Part shown: in pieces, positions 32,461 to 44,783 of the stretch | Numbering within the stretch: position 1 is the stretch's first letter | How the letters are laid out: the number at the start of each line of letters is the position of its first letter | Source of the DNA: Scilla litardierei | Lineage: Eukaryota > Streptophyta > Magnoliopsida > Asparagales > Asparagaceae | Length of the DNA: 64,000 bases | Assembly (NCBI GenBank): GCA_030789695.1 | Contig: CM061133.1 | Span: forward strand, 94,915,528-94,979,527 | Reading direction: 5' to 3' | Notes under the pieces: model-generated | The model's database searches: none | Seen by the model: the letters and a program-made list of their open reading frames with translations, nothing else | Told to the model about the DNA's origin: nothing | Program-made: the position numbers and the translations under genes

Positions 32461-33112
32461 GAAACAGGCCCACCCGATCGGGTGGAAACTCACCCGATCG
32501 GGTGGACTAAACAGAGAGCTCAAATTCGCAGAAAGAGATCTCACCCGGTCGGTTGACAAGTCAACCGATCGGGTGAAATGAAAATTCAGACTGCTGCCAA
32601 TTTCAGCACACAGCTGGGCTCAGAAAATTCTAGAAAAATCTAGAAAAATTGGATTTGGGCATGTGACCTATCGTTGGAAAGCTAACGACGATGCCGACGC
32701 TAGAAAAATAAGAGATCACCCAAAATCCCTCTGGAATGATAGCAGATCTTCAATGAGTGCATCAGTAGCGCGCAAAGGCGGAAGAAAAGGCCACCCGATC
32801 GGTTGAAACATCAACCGATCGGGTGAGCCGCTTGTTGCTTTGGCCGTCGAGCTTCAGGAGCTTCAACCAGTCGCTGAGGAGAACGGGTGGCATGATCGGG
32901 TCGTCGTTTGGGAAACTTCAGCTTCAGATGAACCGATCGGGTGAGATATCACCCGATCGGTTGGAATTAAGCTCCAACTTCTCGAGAACTCTGTTGGGAT
33001 GAACCGGTCGAGGAACCGGTCGGTTGACTTTGCACTTTGCTCTAACTTCAGTCCGGGTCGTGCACGCGTGCATCACCCGATCGGTTGGCTGTGTCCAACT
33101 GATCGGGTGGGG
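32461..33112. repeat. CCCGATCGG palindrome array, LARD1 3' LTR
   Basis: Includes tight opposed pairs: 32541-32556 with 32561-32576 (15 of 16 pairs, 4-base loop) and 32793-32807 with 32812-32826 (15 perfect pairs, 4-base loop). Each arm is itself a near palindrome. Confidence 0.88.
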
Positions 33113-33355
33113 ACTGAAAAGTGGCAATCTTGGTCGTTTGACCCCCTGGATCACGCGTGACCCCTCCCGTTGCTCCGGGGACTCATGATATCGTCGTTTT
33201 ATGTCCCAAATGCTGTAAATTCCTGTAAAACATGGAAAACACGGAAAAGTGAAAGAAAACAAGAAAACACGCGGAAACGAATAAAAGACGGCGGTAAAAT
33301 ACGGAAAAACACGGAAGAAAACGTGCGTAAATATATGAAATATAACCGCACGTCA

Positions 33356-33394
33356 AAATCCCCCAAGCTGAACTCTTCCTCGTCCTCGAGGAAG
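33356..33394 (-). other. 3' polypurine tract and hairpin module of LARD1
   Basis: Sense order: CTTCCTCGAGGACGAGGAAG (33394-33375, a 7-bp stem around GAGGAC), then AGCTTGGGGGATTT, then the LTR start TGACGTGCG. Confidence 0.8.
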
Positions 33395-35155
33395 ACGAGT
33401 GAGAGTAGGAGCTCGGAGGGAGAAAATAGAGAGAAAGAGAGAAAAAGAGAATTCTATATCCTAGATCGCCCGTAAGGGCCAACAAAATCAAACACGCCAC
33501 ACGAAGCAAGCATACGACAAAACACAACACTAAACCAAGGAATGTGAGTCCAAACAAGTGTCGTGGGCCCACGCAGTGAAGCACGAGTGAGTGTGGTCGT
33601 GTGCTAGCAGATGGTGTCACTATCTACGATGTGCAATAAAGCTCCATATACACATACCCAAAGAAAGACCCAAATATCGATTCAATTTGAAATTGCGGTG
33701 AATATTAGCTCAAGCATGCATGAGAAGAGTATAAGAATAGAAGCATATCATGCATCAGGGACACCACAGCTAGGGACTAGGAAATCACCACACTATAGCC
33801 TAGGTAATCGCTAGAAGGTCCCTATGCCAAGTGTTTTCGAAAACGATGGAGGTTGAGAAGATGTGGAGTAGAACACTCGGTGCAAATTCTCGCCTTCCCC
33901 TTATTCACGGCAAGTAGGAAAATATTCACACTGGAATTTTTTATTTTTTTTTGGGTTTTGGGTATTTGTATTTTTTTTCCTTTTTTTTTATTTTTCATTC
34001 CTCATCTTTTTGGGTTTTTTTTTCTTTTCTTTTCTCCTTTTTTTGGATTTTTGGGAATTGGGATATTTACATGTGTACGCTACCAAGTAGGAGAACGGTA
34101 CACGACGAGGGGATTTGCACCAAGTAAAATAAAAATGAAATCGGATTCTAAACACGTGGACAAAGGAGATATTTCTCGCTAATCAGAGCATAGGCTAAAT
34201 GGGTTATCCTAGTCCTTGTTTGTGGAATCCCGACACATGCGAATTGAAATATACGATATAAATATAGCATGCATATAGAAGCAGATAGTAGAAGCAAATA
34301 CCGCATATTCAAATTGAAGCATGATAATCTATGGGTCAACCAAGGATAGGTATATAAAACATAATCACAAGGTAGAAGCACACCAAACAGCTAGGCACGA
34401 CGCACGACTCACAAAAAGCTAAGTGGACCCGCGATGCATGAAATGCAAGAGGACTAGATATCCTAGGGTTAGTGAATGTGATTATCGAAGCTGTGCAAGG
34501 TGCGCGTGTGATTTTCGTGGCAATTCATCATAGGGTTCATCTCTAGGAGAAAGAGATAAAAAGAAGAAAAGAAAAAGAAAAAGAAAAACACGGAGAAAAA
34601 CAACTCAAATAACGAAGAAAAAGAGACAAATGACACACGAAGTGCGACTCCCCCAAGCTGAAACTTGCATTGTCCTCAATGCAATAGTAGTGAATACGAG
34701 AGGGCAATAAAAATGGGGGGGAGTTACGCATCGACACAAAAAACGAAAAACACGAAAAACACATTAGCGAAACTAAAAAATAAAGAAAAAGAAACACTCA
34801 AATAAAAGGTATAAAACAAGACAAAAGAACACCTAGACACAGACACACAACAACGACACACGAAAACATGCACACAAAAGTCGATTTCCCCCAAGCTGAA
34901 CATGACAATGCTAGCAAAATGATATGATCAATGTGGTGTAGAAATATGCTAGGGGAAAATCGGAAAAGAAAGAAATCAGAATGCAGGAGAGACAGTCTGC
35001 TCGTTCTCCTCGGAAGAGGATGTGGGGTGAAATGATAGAAGGGCACGACATGAAGGGTTATTAAGATGCAAAAGCAAATCCTATATACGCTCCCCTCGCT
35101 AATGAGAGGCGACGAGATTATTCAAATCTAAACTAGAAAGCTGTAAATTTTTACA
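33395..35155 (-). other. Noncoding 3' internal region of LARD1
   Basis: AT-rich with pyrimidine-rich tracts (33935-34070). Holds a second hairpin module (34665-34684, TTGCATTG/CAATGCAA) next to CCCCCAAGCT (34650-34659), and a third AGCTTGGGGGAAA tract near 34888. Homologous to D 48180-49756. No supported ORF. Confidence 0.65.
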
Positions 35156-36517
35156 CTACTGGATTAGGATACACCTGAGCATAGGTGGATCCAAGATCTG
35201 AAGTGGGGCAGGTAGCTTCTCTAACTGCTCCTTCTGTGGCTCCGCCAGAAGTGCTGTGCCACGTGTGCCAATGGACCCAAGCAATGCACCTCCAAGCATC
35301 CCTCGTAGGTGTCCACCTGTGACCTGCAAAGGACGAGGTGCATTAGTCCATGGCAAGAAATTATTTCCCAAAATAAATGTATCCCAGAGATAGTCGCCGA
35401 TAAATGATGGTAAAATATATGAAATGTGGCGAACACTCCCTGGAAATGGTATGCTATCCTCTGTGCTAGCGACGATCAAATCCCCGCTCTCCATGTGAAG
35501 TTGCTCTCCAGGTGGTGACACACCGCATCATACCTCAAGGGAAGTCGATCCTGTGTCCTGCGAGAGATATGGTGTGTCAAAAATATATATGTCTAAAGGA
35601 ATGGGACGTGAAAAGCGAGACTTAAATGTGGAGTGAGAGTGAGTATGAAAATCTCCCTGAATAGGGGCAATATGCTCAAGTAGATGCTCAGCCGCAGAAG
35701 AAGTGGAGCGTGACGGTAGAGGTAGATGTGGCTCGGGCTCCATGAAGTGGACGATCGTATACAGACCCTCAAGCACATCCTCCTCGACGATATGCTCATA
35801 CTCCACCATCTGCCCGATGTCCTGAATGACATCCTTGTGGTTGACCACGGACCAAGGAAGAAGCTGCGATAGAGACGGCTGTGGAGGTGGATGTAGAGCG
35901 AACCCTTCGTATGTGGTCGTGGTGTCCTCGTCCTCACGCACATCCTCCTCGCCGGTATGCATAATCTCTGTAAACTCCTCAGTGCTCTCATAGGACTCAT
36001 ATTGGGTATCCAAATCAGGACAAGAAGTCTCTCCCATGGATCCTATAGAAATCACCCCATCCTCACTATCATAATCAAAAAATGCTTCGTCATCCAAGTG
36101 GTAGTGATGGAAAAATGGGGTATCTGCTTGAGATGTGTCTATGGTGGCCGATGGCATGGTGGTCTCAACCACGAAAGTGGGTATATCCTCTCCTTCATCC
36201 TCTCTCCTCGGTGTCGGCTCGGTGATTGGTACCATCAAGTTTTGTAATATTTGGCCTTGGTTAAACATGGCACTTTCAAGGAGAGACACGAGGCTTGATT
36301 CTTCTTGTGTTTGTGGAGGGGTATAAGGTTGAGGAAATGGATGGGAGGTGTTTGGGCTAAGGTGGTGGGAAAATGTTTGGCCCTGGAGTGGGGGGAGGCT
36401 CTTGAGCGTAAATGGGCAATCATAATACACATGCCCCGCCATCCCACAAGTCTCACAAACCACAACCGAATAAGGATTGTATCCTCCCATCTGAGCATCG
36501 AAATTTGATCTCCACAT
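35156..36517 (-). pseudogene. Zinc-knuckle (gag-like) ORF of LARD1
   Basis: ATG at 36517. Residues about 20-35 form a CX2CX4HX4C knuckle (CETCGMAGHVYYDC). Then a Pro/Gln-rich part (PFPQPYTPPQTQEESS), an acidic part (HTGEEDVREDEDTTTTYE) and a Ser/His-rich part. One TGA near 35528 separates the last 121 codons (to 35156), which are open and end in PMLRCILIQ. LARD2 has Cys at the site of this TGA, so the frame was about 450 codons. The knuckle suggests a nucleic-acid-binding gag-like protein, perhaps for RNA packaging in trans; the rest matches no family I recognise. Confidence 0.7.
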
Positions 36518-36721
36518 GGTCAAATCAAAGATACCTGGACAACAAAAAAAAGAAAACTAGAGAGGAGCGTCAATAGTACAAGAAAATAACAAAAGATAAT
36601 ATAATAGTGGGGGAAAAATTTCTTGGTTATTGAATATATATTTTTTTTAAAAGAAATTTTTTTTGTGTTTTTATGTGTAGTCTAACGAACCCAAGCTTAA
36701 GCTAATATCAAACCGAAGGCC

Positions 36722-36739
36722 TCCCCGGCAACGGTGCCA
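36722..36739 (-). other. Primer-binding site of LARD1 (tRNA-Asp)
   Basis: TGGCACCGTTGCCGGGGA on the minus strand, one change from the perfect tRNA-Asp complement, six bases from the LTR. Confidence 0.88.
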
Positions 36740-36745
36740 AAAACT

Positions 36746-38747
36746 TGACCGGCGCCCTGTTTACGGTTTGGGCGCGGTGTCGTTTTACCGCAAGTGCACG
36801 ATTAGTGTAGGGTGCGGGTTTATCGAACTCAGGGAGGTGGATGGTTTGAATGGCTACTAGCCTCGCCTAGGTTGTGTGCTAGCTACGCGGATAATGTGGG
36901 TAAAGTGTAGAAATAAAAGAAAGAAATGAAAATGACACAAAATGAATCCCCGCTAACACGGGCTAGAGCACTCATGACACTTGGCAATTGACTTGACCCA
37001 GGGTGAGACATTGCCCCAAAAGGTGGTACCTAGCGCCCATGGCCGGATATTCCGGTCGGTGCCAAGCACGCTAGGCCTACCCGGTTCCGGACGGTGGGCA
37101 TTCCCATGTCCATTAACACCTTCCGCAACCGGGAGCATTAAGACCACAATGATATCTCCCAACACTTCGTCCAAGCCGTTCCCACGCGCGAGGAATCGAT
37201 GTCAACGCTAGGGGCGTGAGCTATGGCTAGGGAGTCAACCGCCAAGTTTATTCCCCCTTGGTCCGACGGTCAGAGGCGGTCTTTCTCCTGCCAATGACAA
37301 TGAAACGCCCCCGCGTAACCCTAATGGCCAAATAGGTCAAATGTGATTTCTAGCAATACATCAAAGCGGATCTTGACAGGACAAGCAACGGACCCCAATC
37401 CCCAACACATCTAGTGTGTTGCCATACGAATTGGACCCAGATCGCTAGAAATCCTCATTGACACATTTCATCGAACACGTGCCATGCAACCAAGTCTAAT
37501 GTAAATTTCCAAGCAACAATCCTACCCTAACCCGTATTAGGGTTCATCAAAACTACTCAATGGTGAATAACATAAAAACAAACAACACAAAAGACATATA
37601 AACTTTCACCATCAAGCAAAATAAACACAATACAAACAATGGAGAAAAAGAGAGGAAAATACTTATCTTGAGTGAATCGTCAATCCAATACAAGACTTAT
37701 TGAACAAAATACCTAGTCTAAACTAACCTAGAACTCACAAGAGAAGGGGGGCCAAAAGCCCTCAAAACTCCAGGAGATCCCCCCAAAGTCGTGCTCCAAC
37801 TTTCCTTTTATAAGCCCCCTCAAAACCCAACCGGTTCGGGTCCAAAACTGTCGAAACAGGCCCACCCGATCGGGTGGAAACTCACCCGATCGGGTGGACT
37901 AAACAGAGAGCTCAAATTCGCAGAAAGAGATCTCACCCAGTCGGTTGACAAGTCAACCGATCGGGTGAAATGAAAATTCAGACTACTGTCAATTTCAGCA
38001 CACAGCTGCGCTCAGAAAATTCCAGAAAAATCTAGAAAAATCTGATTTGGGCATGTGACCTATCGTTGGAAAGCTAACGACGATGCCGACGCTAGAAAAA
38101 TAAGAGATCACCCAAAATCCCTCTGGAATGATAGCAGATCTTCAATGAGGGCATCAGCAGCGCGCAAAGGCGGAAGAAAAGGCCACCCGATCGGTTGAAA
38201 CATCAACCGATCGGGTGAGCCGCTTGTTGCTTTGGCCGTCGATCTTCGGGAGCTTCAACTGGTCGCTGAGGAGAACGGGTGGCATGACCGGGTCGTCGTT
38301 TGGGAAACTTCAGCTTCAGATGAAACGATCGGGTGAGATATCACCCGATCGGTTGGAATTAAGCTCTAACTTCCCGAGAACTCTGTTGGGATGAACCGGT
38401 CGGCGAACCGGTCGGTTGACTTTGCACTTTGCTCCAACTTCAGTCCGGGTCGTGCACGCGTGCATCACCCGATCGGTTGGCTGTGTCCAACCGATCGGGT
38501 GGGGGCTGAAAAGTGGCAATCTTGGTCGTTTGACCCCCTGGATCACGCATGACCCCTCCCATTGCTCCGGGGACTCATGATATCGTCGTTTTATGTCCCA
38601 AATGCTGTAAATTCCTGCAAAACACGGAAAACAAGGAAAAGTGAAAGAAAACAAGAAAACACGCGAAAACGAATAAAAGACAGCGGTAAAATATGGGAAA
38701 ACACGGAAGAAAACGTGCGTAAATATTTGAAATATAACCGCACATCA
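36746..38747 (-). repeat. 5' LTR of LARD1
   Basis: 2002 bp, same features as the 3' LTR: TATA box 37804-37814, palindrome array about 37860-38505. Differs from the other copy by roughly fifty substitutions counted by eye, mostly transitions. Confidence 0.92.
37804..37814 (-). promoter_or_regulatory. TATA box, LARD1 5' LTR
   Basis: CTTATAAAAGG between the palindrome array and the leader; the presumed working promoter of LARD1. Confidence 0.65.
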
Positions 38748-38752
38748 AAGTG

Positions 38753-39633
38753 TAACAAGTAGGAACCTTGTTAGAATTGGAGGCAAACTTTGACGAAGAC
38801 TTACCTTGCTTGCATTTGAGGAAGGCTTTGAATTGCTTGGCAAGTTCCTCAATTTCTACTCCACTTGCATCTTCTTGCTCATCTTCTTCGCTAGGAGCTT
38901 CGCGATGGAATTTTCTTCTCCAGTTGATTGGCTCCTCCTTGGCATGGAATGCAACTCCCTTTAGCTTTTCTAGCTTCTCGGGCTTTGTTGGATTAATCTC
39001 CTTCTTGTGTTGAAGCTTTACTTCATACGCCATGAGATTCCCAATGCATTCCTCAACGGTATATTTGGATGTGTCATAAGACTCCAAAATTCCGTTGGCC
39101 TTTGACTCCCAACGAGGTGTGAGAGAGTCTAGGATCTTCTCTACACGATCCTCTTGGGAAATCGTCTTCCCGAGTCCCTCCAAGGCGTTCACAATATCGG
39201 TGAACCTTGTGAACATCTCTGAAATGCTTTCGCCTTCCTGCATCTTAAACATTTCATATTTAGATCTAAACACAGTTTGTTTAGATTTCTTTACCTTTGT
39301 TGTCCCTTCATGACAAATCTCCAAGGTGTGCCAGATATCATTCGTTGTTTTACACATGGAGATGCGGTTGAACTCACTAGCAGAGAGAGCGCAATGTAAT
39401 GCATTCATGGCTCTCGCATTGAACTTGATTGAGTCCTTCTCCACCTTTGTCCTTGAAGCCGCAGGAGAAGTGGGCCTCTCAAATGGCACATCTATGATGT
39501 CCCATAGGTCTTGACCCTCCATATAGATTATCATTCTGATCTTCCAACTATGATAGTTGGTTCCGTTGAAGAGCGGAGGTCGAACGGTTGAGTGACCTTC
39601 TTCATGAGACGCGGATGAGGCATTGAATGCCAT
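38753..39633 (-). pseudogene. Sirevirus-like Gag of Sire2, N-terminal half
   Basis: ATG at 39633. Open to the LARD1 junction (about 293 codons). Motifs: PPLFNGTNYHSWKIRMIIYM, the UBN2-type region (KYEMFKMQEGESISEMFTRF), EECIGNLMAYEVKLQHKKEI, an acidic EEDEQEDASG stretch, and the first Cys residues of the zinc knuckle at the junction. Together with 30162-31353 the uninterrupted gag would have been about 690 codons. The N-terminal half has no other lesion, so Sire2 gag was almost intact when LARD1 entered. Confidence 0.88.
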
Positions 39634-39651
39634 TATTGCAGTATGCTTTAA

Positions 39652-39667
39652 CCTCGCTCCGATACCA
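39652..39667 (-). other. Primer-binding site of Sire2 (tRNA-iMet)
   Basis: TGGTATCGGAGCGAGG on the minus strand, two bases from the LTR; matches the complement of the initiator tRNA-Met 3' end with an A-to-G change at position 8. Confidence 0.8.
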
Positions 39668-39874
39668 ATTGTAGGGATCGTCTAACCCTTGCAATACTAA
39701 CAACACACACTAGAGGGGGTGAATAGTGTAATGGCAATAAAATTGTCCAAATAAAATTTAACTTGCGAATGTGGAATTATAAATGCAAGAGGAATTAAAT
39801 GGCACAATAAATCCAAACACAAACACAAAGTTTTACCCTAGTTCCCCAAACTTGGATACATCCAGCCACACCAA

Positions 39875-40175
39875 TATTCACTATATTCCCATACAGAGAA
39901 GTGAATAAAAATCCCACAAAGAGATACCCCACAAAGAGGATTTATGCCCTACACAAGGACCCAACCAATCCTACACAAGGATCAAGATTCCCATACAGAG
40001 AATCACTAACTCCCACTCAAAGAATTAGGGTTAGTCCTACACTAGGACACTAAACTCCCACAAAGAGAGTTAATTCCCACAAAGAGAATCACCTAAGTCC
40101 ACAAAGAGACAACCTCCCACAAAGAGAGAAACTCCCACAAAGAGAGTATCCTAATCCCACAAAGAGAAAAGGAGA
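39875..40175. other. Constant-loop hairpin array in the Sire2 5' LTR
   Basis: Same order of units as in 27636-27917, with one additional CTCCCACAAAGAGAG unit near 40120-40150. Confidence 0.65.
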
Positions 40176-40454
40176 ACAATTTACACCTTGTAAAGTAAAT
40201 ACTCTTACCTATGCCTTGAGATGCTTACTCATGAATGAATGCAAGGCATGGAAGAGGATCTCCAAGTGTTGGAATATGCTTGAGAGCACTTGGATGATTT
40301 CCCTTGAGCTGGAGTTCAATGCATGAAGAAAGATGAATGCTCAAATAGAGGGAAATGAGGGAGCTTGAGAGTGGCTTATTGATCTCTTGAGATTTTCTAT
40401 AGAATCAAGAGTTTATCAAATGATGTCAAGAGTTCTCAAGAATGACAGCACACT

Positions 40455-40466
40455 CATATATATAGG
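40455..40466 (-). promoter_or_regulatory. TATA box, Sire2 5' LTR
   Basis: CCTATATATATG on the minus strand, between palindrome and hairpin arrays. Confidence 0.5.
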
Positions 40467-40550
40467 AATCCTATATCAAGCCCAAAAACCCAAAGAAACA
40501 TCCAGAAAAACAAATCTGCAACGGCTAGAAACTGGGTGAAAACGACAGGA

Positions 40551-41031
40551 ACAGTCGACTGAAGATCAAAAGACAGTCGACTGATCAACGGCTAAAAAAT
40601 ATCCAACGGCTATAATCTGAGCCAGGACAGTCGACTGACGAAGTCAATACAGTCGACTGATAAACAGGACAGGCGCCTGTTAATCCTTCAGCAGACGACT
40701 GCTGCAGGGGATGGATCGAAACAGAGAGCTGCACTCTTTCTCCAATTCTTCGCACAGGCGATTGTCGAATAGTCAGGCGACTGTATATTCTTCATCAGTC
40801 GACTACTGTAAAGTATGGAGAGAAGACAGAGAGATGCAGAGATTGCACTTACGCTAGACAGGTGACTGTTGACCAAATCTCAGGCGACTGTAAATGTACA
40901 GCCGACTGTGCGTAAAGCACAAGTGTGAGTTAATAGAAATGTTGACTTGAGCAGTGTATATCAGGCGACTGTAGAAGGATCTACAGGCGACTGGACATCA
41001 CCCAGTCGACTGTTTTTCCCTCATCAGACGA
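40551..41031. repeat. CAGTCGACTG palindrome array, Sire2 5' LTR
   Basis: Shorter than in the 3' LTR: a block near 40758 is missing relative to 28510-28545, consistent with loss between repeated motif copies. Confidence 0.8.
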
Positions 41032-41269
41032 CTGACTAAAAGAGTGAACCTATTGGGTTGGATTCTATGATAATCCTAAGGTTCACTAAGATGGTTAAAT
41101 GCATGAGCATGAATGAGTAAACCATCTAGCAAGGCATTACATCAACCCTAGACTCAAAAAGAGAGAGAAAGCAATAAAGTAAATTACATGGATTATAATG
41201 CTTTCAAAAGAGTCTAAGTCTTCAATCTTGATGCCTTGATTGCTCTCCATCATCTCCAAGCTTTGGCAC

Positions 41270-42665
41270 TGTAACGACCCGGTCCCCGAGATACCGGATA
41301 AGTACGAATCCGTATCAGGTATTCCCGAAGAGGCGAGTGTTACGTAGAAAGAAATAAAAGAAGAGAGTAGGAAGAACACTGCAGGTACTACGCACGTGCT
41401 AGGAAGTACAAGTAAAACTCCATCACAGATAAAAACACTGAGAAAATAACAAAAGTACAATATTCCATTTTATTGATACATTGATACATCTTATACATAC
41501 ACCAACATCTTCATTTCATTAAGTGTGCATGGAGTTCTACTCGTTTTACTGAAAGGTGTCAAAACTGTCTAAAAACAGACCAGTTTTAGAAACTGAATTT
41601 TTACCCTAGTTTTCAGTCCGAATTTGCAAAACTTGTAAACATGAAAGTTATTAAGGACTACAATATGAGTAACATATATTTTTTCCATATTTTTCTTTCA
41701 TCTTCGTTGGGAGATATTCTCAGTTTAACAGAGAATAAAAATACTGGAATTTCAGAACAGTTTTGATTGAAAACCAGTGTGCATATCCGAATTTTTATAA
41801 AATCATACCGTTAGAATTTGGCAAAATGATCTGAATGAAAGTTGTTCATAACAATGAGATACCCAACATATAAAATTTTCAAAGCATTCCCATTAGCCAA
41901 TTAACCCCAGAACTTAGTCAAAGTTTCAGTTTTTCTGGATCAAATTTCAGCATGAAAAAGTTAACTCAAATCTCCTTGTCCAAAAACTAAATTCTACCTA
42001 AGTGAAAGGAATTTCTACCTTGCAAGTCCTCCAAATAATTTCTTGGCCCTTCTTAGTCCTTGAAGAATCTTGGGCTCATAGTCTCCTTCTCCAACTTTGG
42101 CCTCCAAAAGATGGATTTTGAGGAATTTAGGTGTTAGAATGATAAAGAAAAGCCATGGTTTCTTGGTGGAGGGATGGGTGGTGATTTAGGAGGAGGGAGG
42201 TGGTGGAATGGTGGAGAAATGGGGATGAAAGGGAGAGAATTTTCAGCCATAGTTGAAATGAGATGGAGAGAGGGAGATTTTGGTTTTTGTTTCATGCCTT
42301 GAAAATTGTATTTCCCTAAAATCCTCTCATCCACAAATCTTAGTCAAAGTTAAGCCATGTGTACTCTTATTAGCTCACAAGATGCCACCTAATGTGTTGT
42401 GTTGTCATGGTAAAGAAAATTGGGATTTTGTATTTTTAAGAAAAATAGAAATACATGAAGAAATACTTCATACAATCCAAATACACGTATTCCTCCAAAT
42501 ACTCTCATTTACTAAAATCAATTAATGAGTTTAAAACCATTTAAAAATAATTCATATACCAAATAATTAAAGGAAAAATACAATCATATTCCCGAAAAAT
42601 ATATGTACGTATTTACTCCCAAAAATACGTACATATATACGTATATAGGGATATGGGGTATTACA
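41270..42665 (-). repeat. Left LTR of element F
   Basis: Plus-strand ends TGTAACGACCC and GGTATTACA. No palindrome array of the type seen in the other families; an inverted pair GTACGTATTT / AAATACGTAC is present near 42605-42632. Confidence 0.9.
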
Positions 42666-44783
42666 TTCTACCCACCTTAAAAACAAAGTCCGCCCTCGGA
42701 CTTTATATGCTAAAGGTCTAACCGGAGATTAAAAATAGTCCAAGGGTCTCCCTACCCACGAAATACATACCACGCTATATGGATATACTACATATTCATA
42801 TATACATACACTATACCATAGATCACACACATATACATACCCATTCTTATCCAAGGATACATGTATAAAGACAAATCATCATAACTCATACATAGTATTA
42901 TACATTCCACGTCCTTCTATGTGCTGACAAATATATCTATATTGCATGAGAACACTCATATATATAGACTAATATGTACACACATGCTAGTACACTTATA
43001 CACATGGGCACATGTATCAATGTCGTACATAGCAATAAGTAGAAATAAGTATAGATACACCCAAGGCATTAATATACACACCAATATTCATACACTTATT
43101 CACTCAACACACATGTACTTACATAAAGATTCGCACAAGTATATGATCAAAGATATATGCCATTACATGGATACAAATAGATATATCTAAATACATACAT
43201 CTCTATAGGTAATCTCACACTCCTTGTATTTATATATATCTACATACATACATGTTCACACGATATTTAAACACACCCTACTCATAAGTCACACAGCTAG
43301 CATACTTACATATAAACATACATATGGGTATACCTAGATACATCAGAGTATAGTTCAAATATACATCCATTTATAGATACACATACTACTATATATATCA
43401 CACCCAATATGAATACAACCTTACTAACATACATATGCAAATAGGTATATCCAAATATCGATACAATTATAGTAGGTAATCATACACCAATACTTTACAC
43501 ACCGATATGATGCACCACATATCCAGTGGGTAACCATACACAAACATATCACTTAAGCAAGTAAGTATAAACACCTTCAACTATATAGACAATTATATAT
43601 AATAGTTCGCACTCAAGTATGCACACAGTACATATCACTGTAGTAAATAGTTTTGACGGTATGTATGTATAGTATATCAACCTTCTAGTACACACTCACT
43701 TTATATATGCAAGTATACATTCATATGTATTCAAATCCAATATTCACTCACGTAAGTCTATATTTATCCACCTATACACGGTACAAATATACTTACATAC
43801 AAACCGTCAGAGTAACATATATTCAATGCAGTATATATATACACACAATACTATGTATAAATAATAGCACAAGAATTATATCAATACAATATATGTATCT
43901 ATATACACATCATTCAGTAAGCCAATATATTTCACACACTACTTATGATTCACATCCAATTGTAGCTATACTCATATACACATATCTCACTATATCAATT
44001 TATACAACCACATTTATAGTATGCATACACACATAATTATTCTTATGTATACTATCATACACTTTTATACATTCAAATATACTTCCACTTACACTTACCA
44101 ACAAACATCCATATACCAACACATATAACATAAATTTATTTGCACACCAATACATATTCACACAGATACTCCGTATATATACACTCATCCATTAGACACC
44201 CATATACAAATATATCTTCTAACATCACTTTAATGCATCATACTTTAGTATCCATACTTACAGCTCTATATACATCCATATAGTCATACATATACACCTC
44301 CAAATATAATCGAAGTATAGATTACCATATAAATAATACATAACACTCTATTGCACAGATAATATGTCTTACACATAATTTCACTCATCAAATACTACAT
44401 TCACCTCAATCCATACAAACAACATCACTATATTGACACCTATACTATGAATTACAAGAATACACGTAAGAAGTCATACACGTATCTATAGAGTATCTTA
44501 TTTGCAGCAATAGCTATATACACATATCTACTTAAATACATGTGAATACACATGCAATACTTTTACATCCATGCAAACACATACCCACCGATACACATAT
44601 GTATATATACAAACAACTACCCATGCTTAACCTCATGGAGCTCTTTACATTGAGTTTCCTAATACCAGGGTTTTACCCTAAGGCTGATCATCTACCCACC
44701 TTAGGATACATCTACCCCTATAGAGCATTACCCGTACTATCCTTACGCACGCCGCAGTGCGGAGACCTGCATGGGCCGCCAAC
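42666..44783. other. AT-rich interior of element F
   Basis: From 42780 to 44620 almost entirely built of ATACATA, TATACACA and similar words; only chance ORFs. The last 150 bp before the right LTR are of normal composition and include TTAGGATACATCTACCCCTA. Function unknown. Confidence 0.7.

Larger units (their letters stand above)
31354..33355 (-). repeat. 3' LTR of LARD1
   Basis: Plus-strand ends TGACCGGCGCC and CGCACGTCA. TATA box CTTATAAAAGG on the minus strand at 32412-32422; palindrome array at 32461-33112, upstream of it in sense. Confidence 0.92.
31354..38747 (-). mobile_element. LARD1: family 2 non-autonomous LTR element with a zinc-knuckle ORF
   Basis: TSD AAGTG at 31349-31353 and 38748-38752. 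LTRs 31354-33355 and 36746-38747, both exactly 2002 bp and about 97-98% identical by eye. Internal region 3390 bp: primer site, a gag-like ORF (36517-35156), a noncoding region with hairpin-polypurine modules, and the 3' polypurine tract. No pol. It splits the Sire2 gag inside the zinc knuckle. Confidence 0.92.

Noticed and set aside
33844..34182. Hydrophobic Phe-rich ORFs (also at 53607-53861) as membrane proteins
   Set aside because: They arise from T-rich tracts of the noncoding 3' region, antisense to the element, and are not preserved between LARD1 and LARD2.
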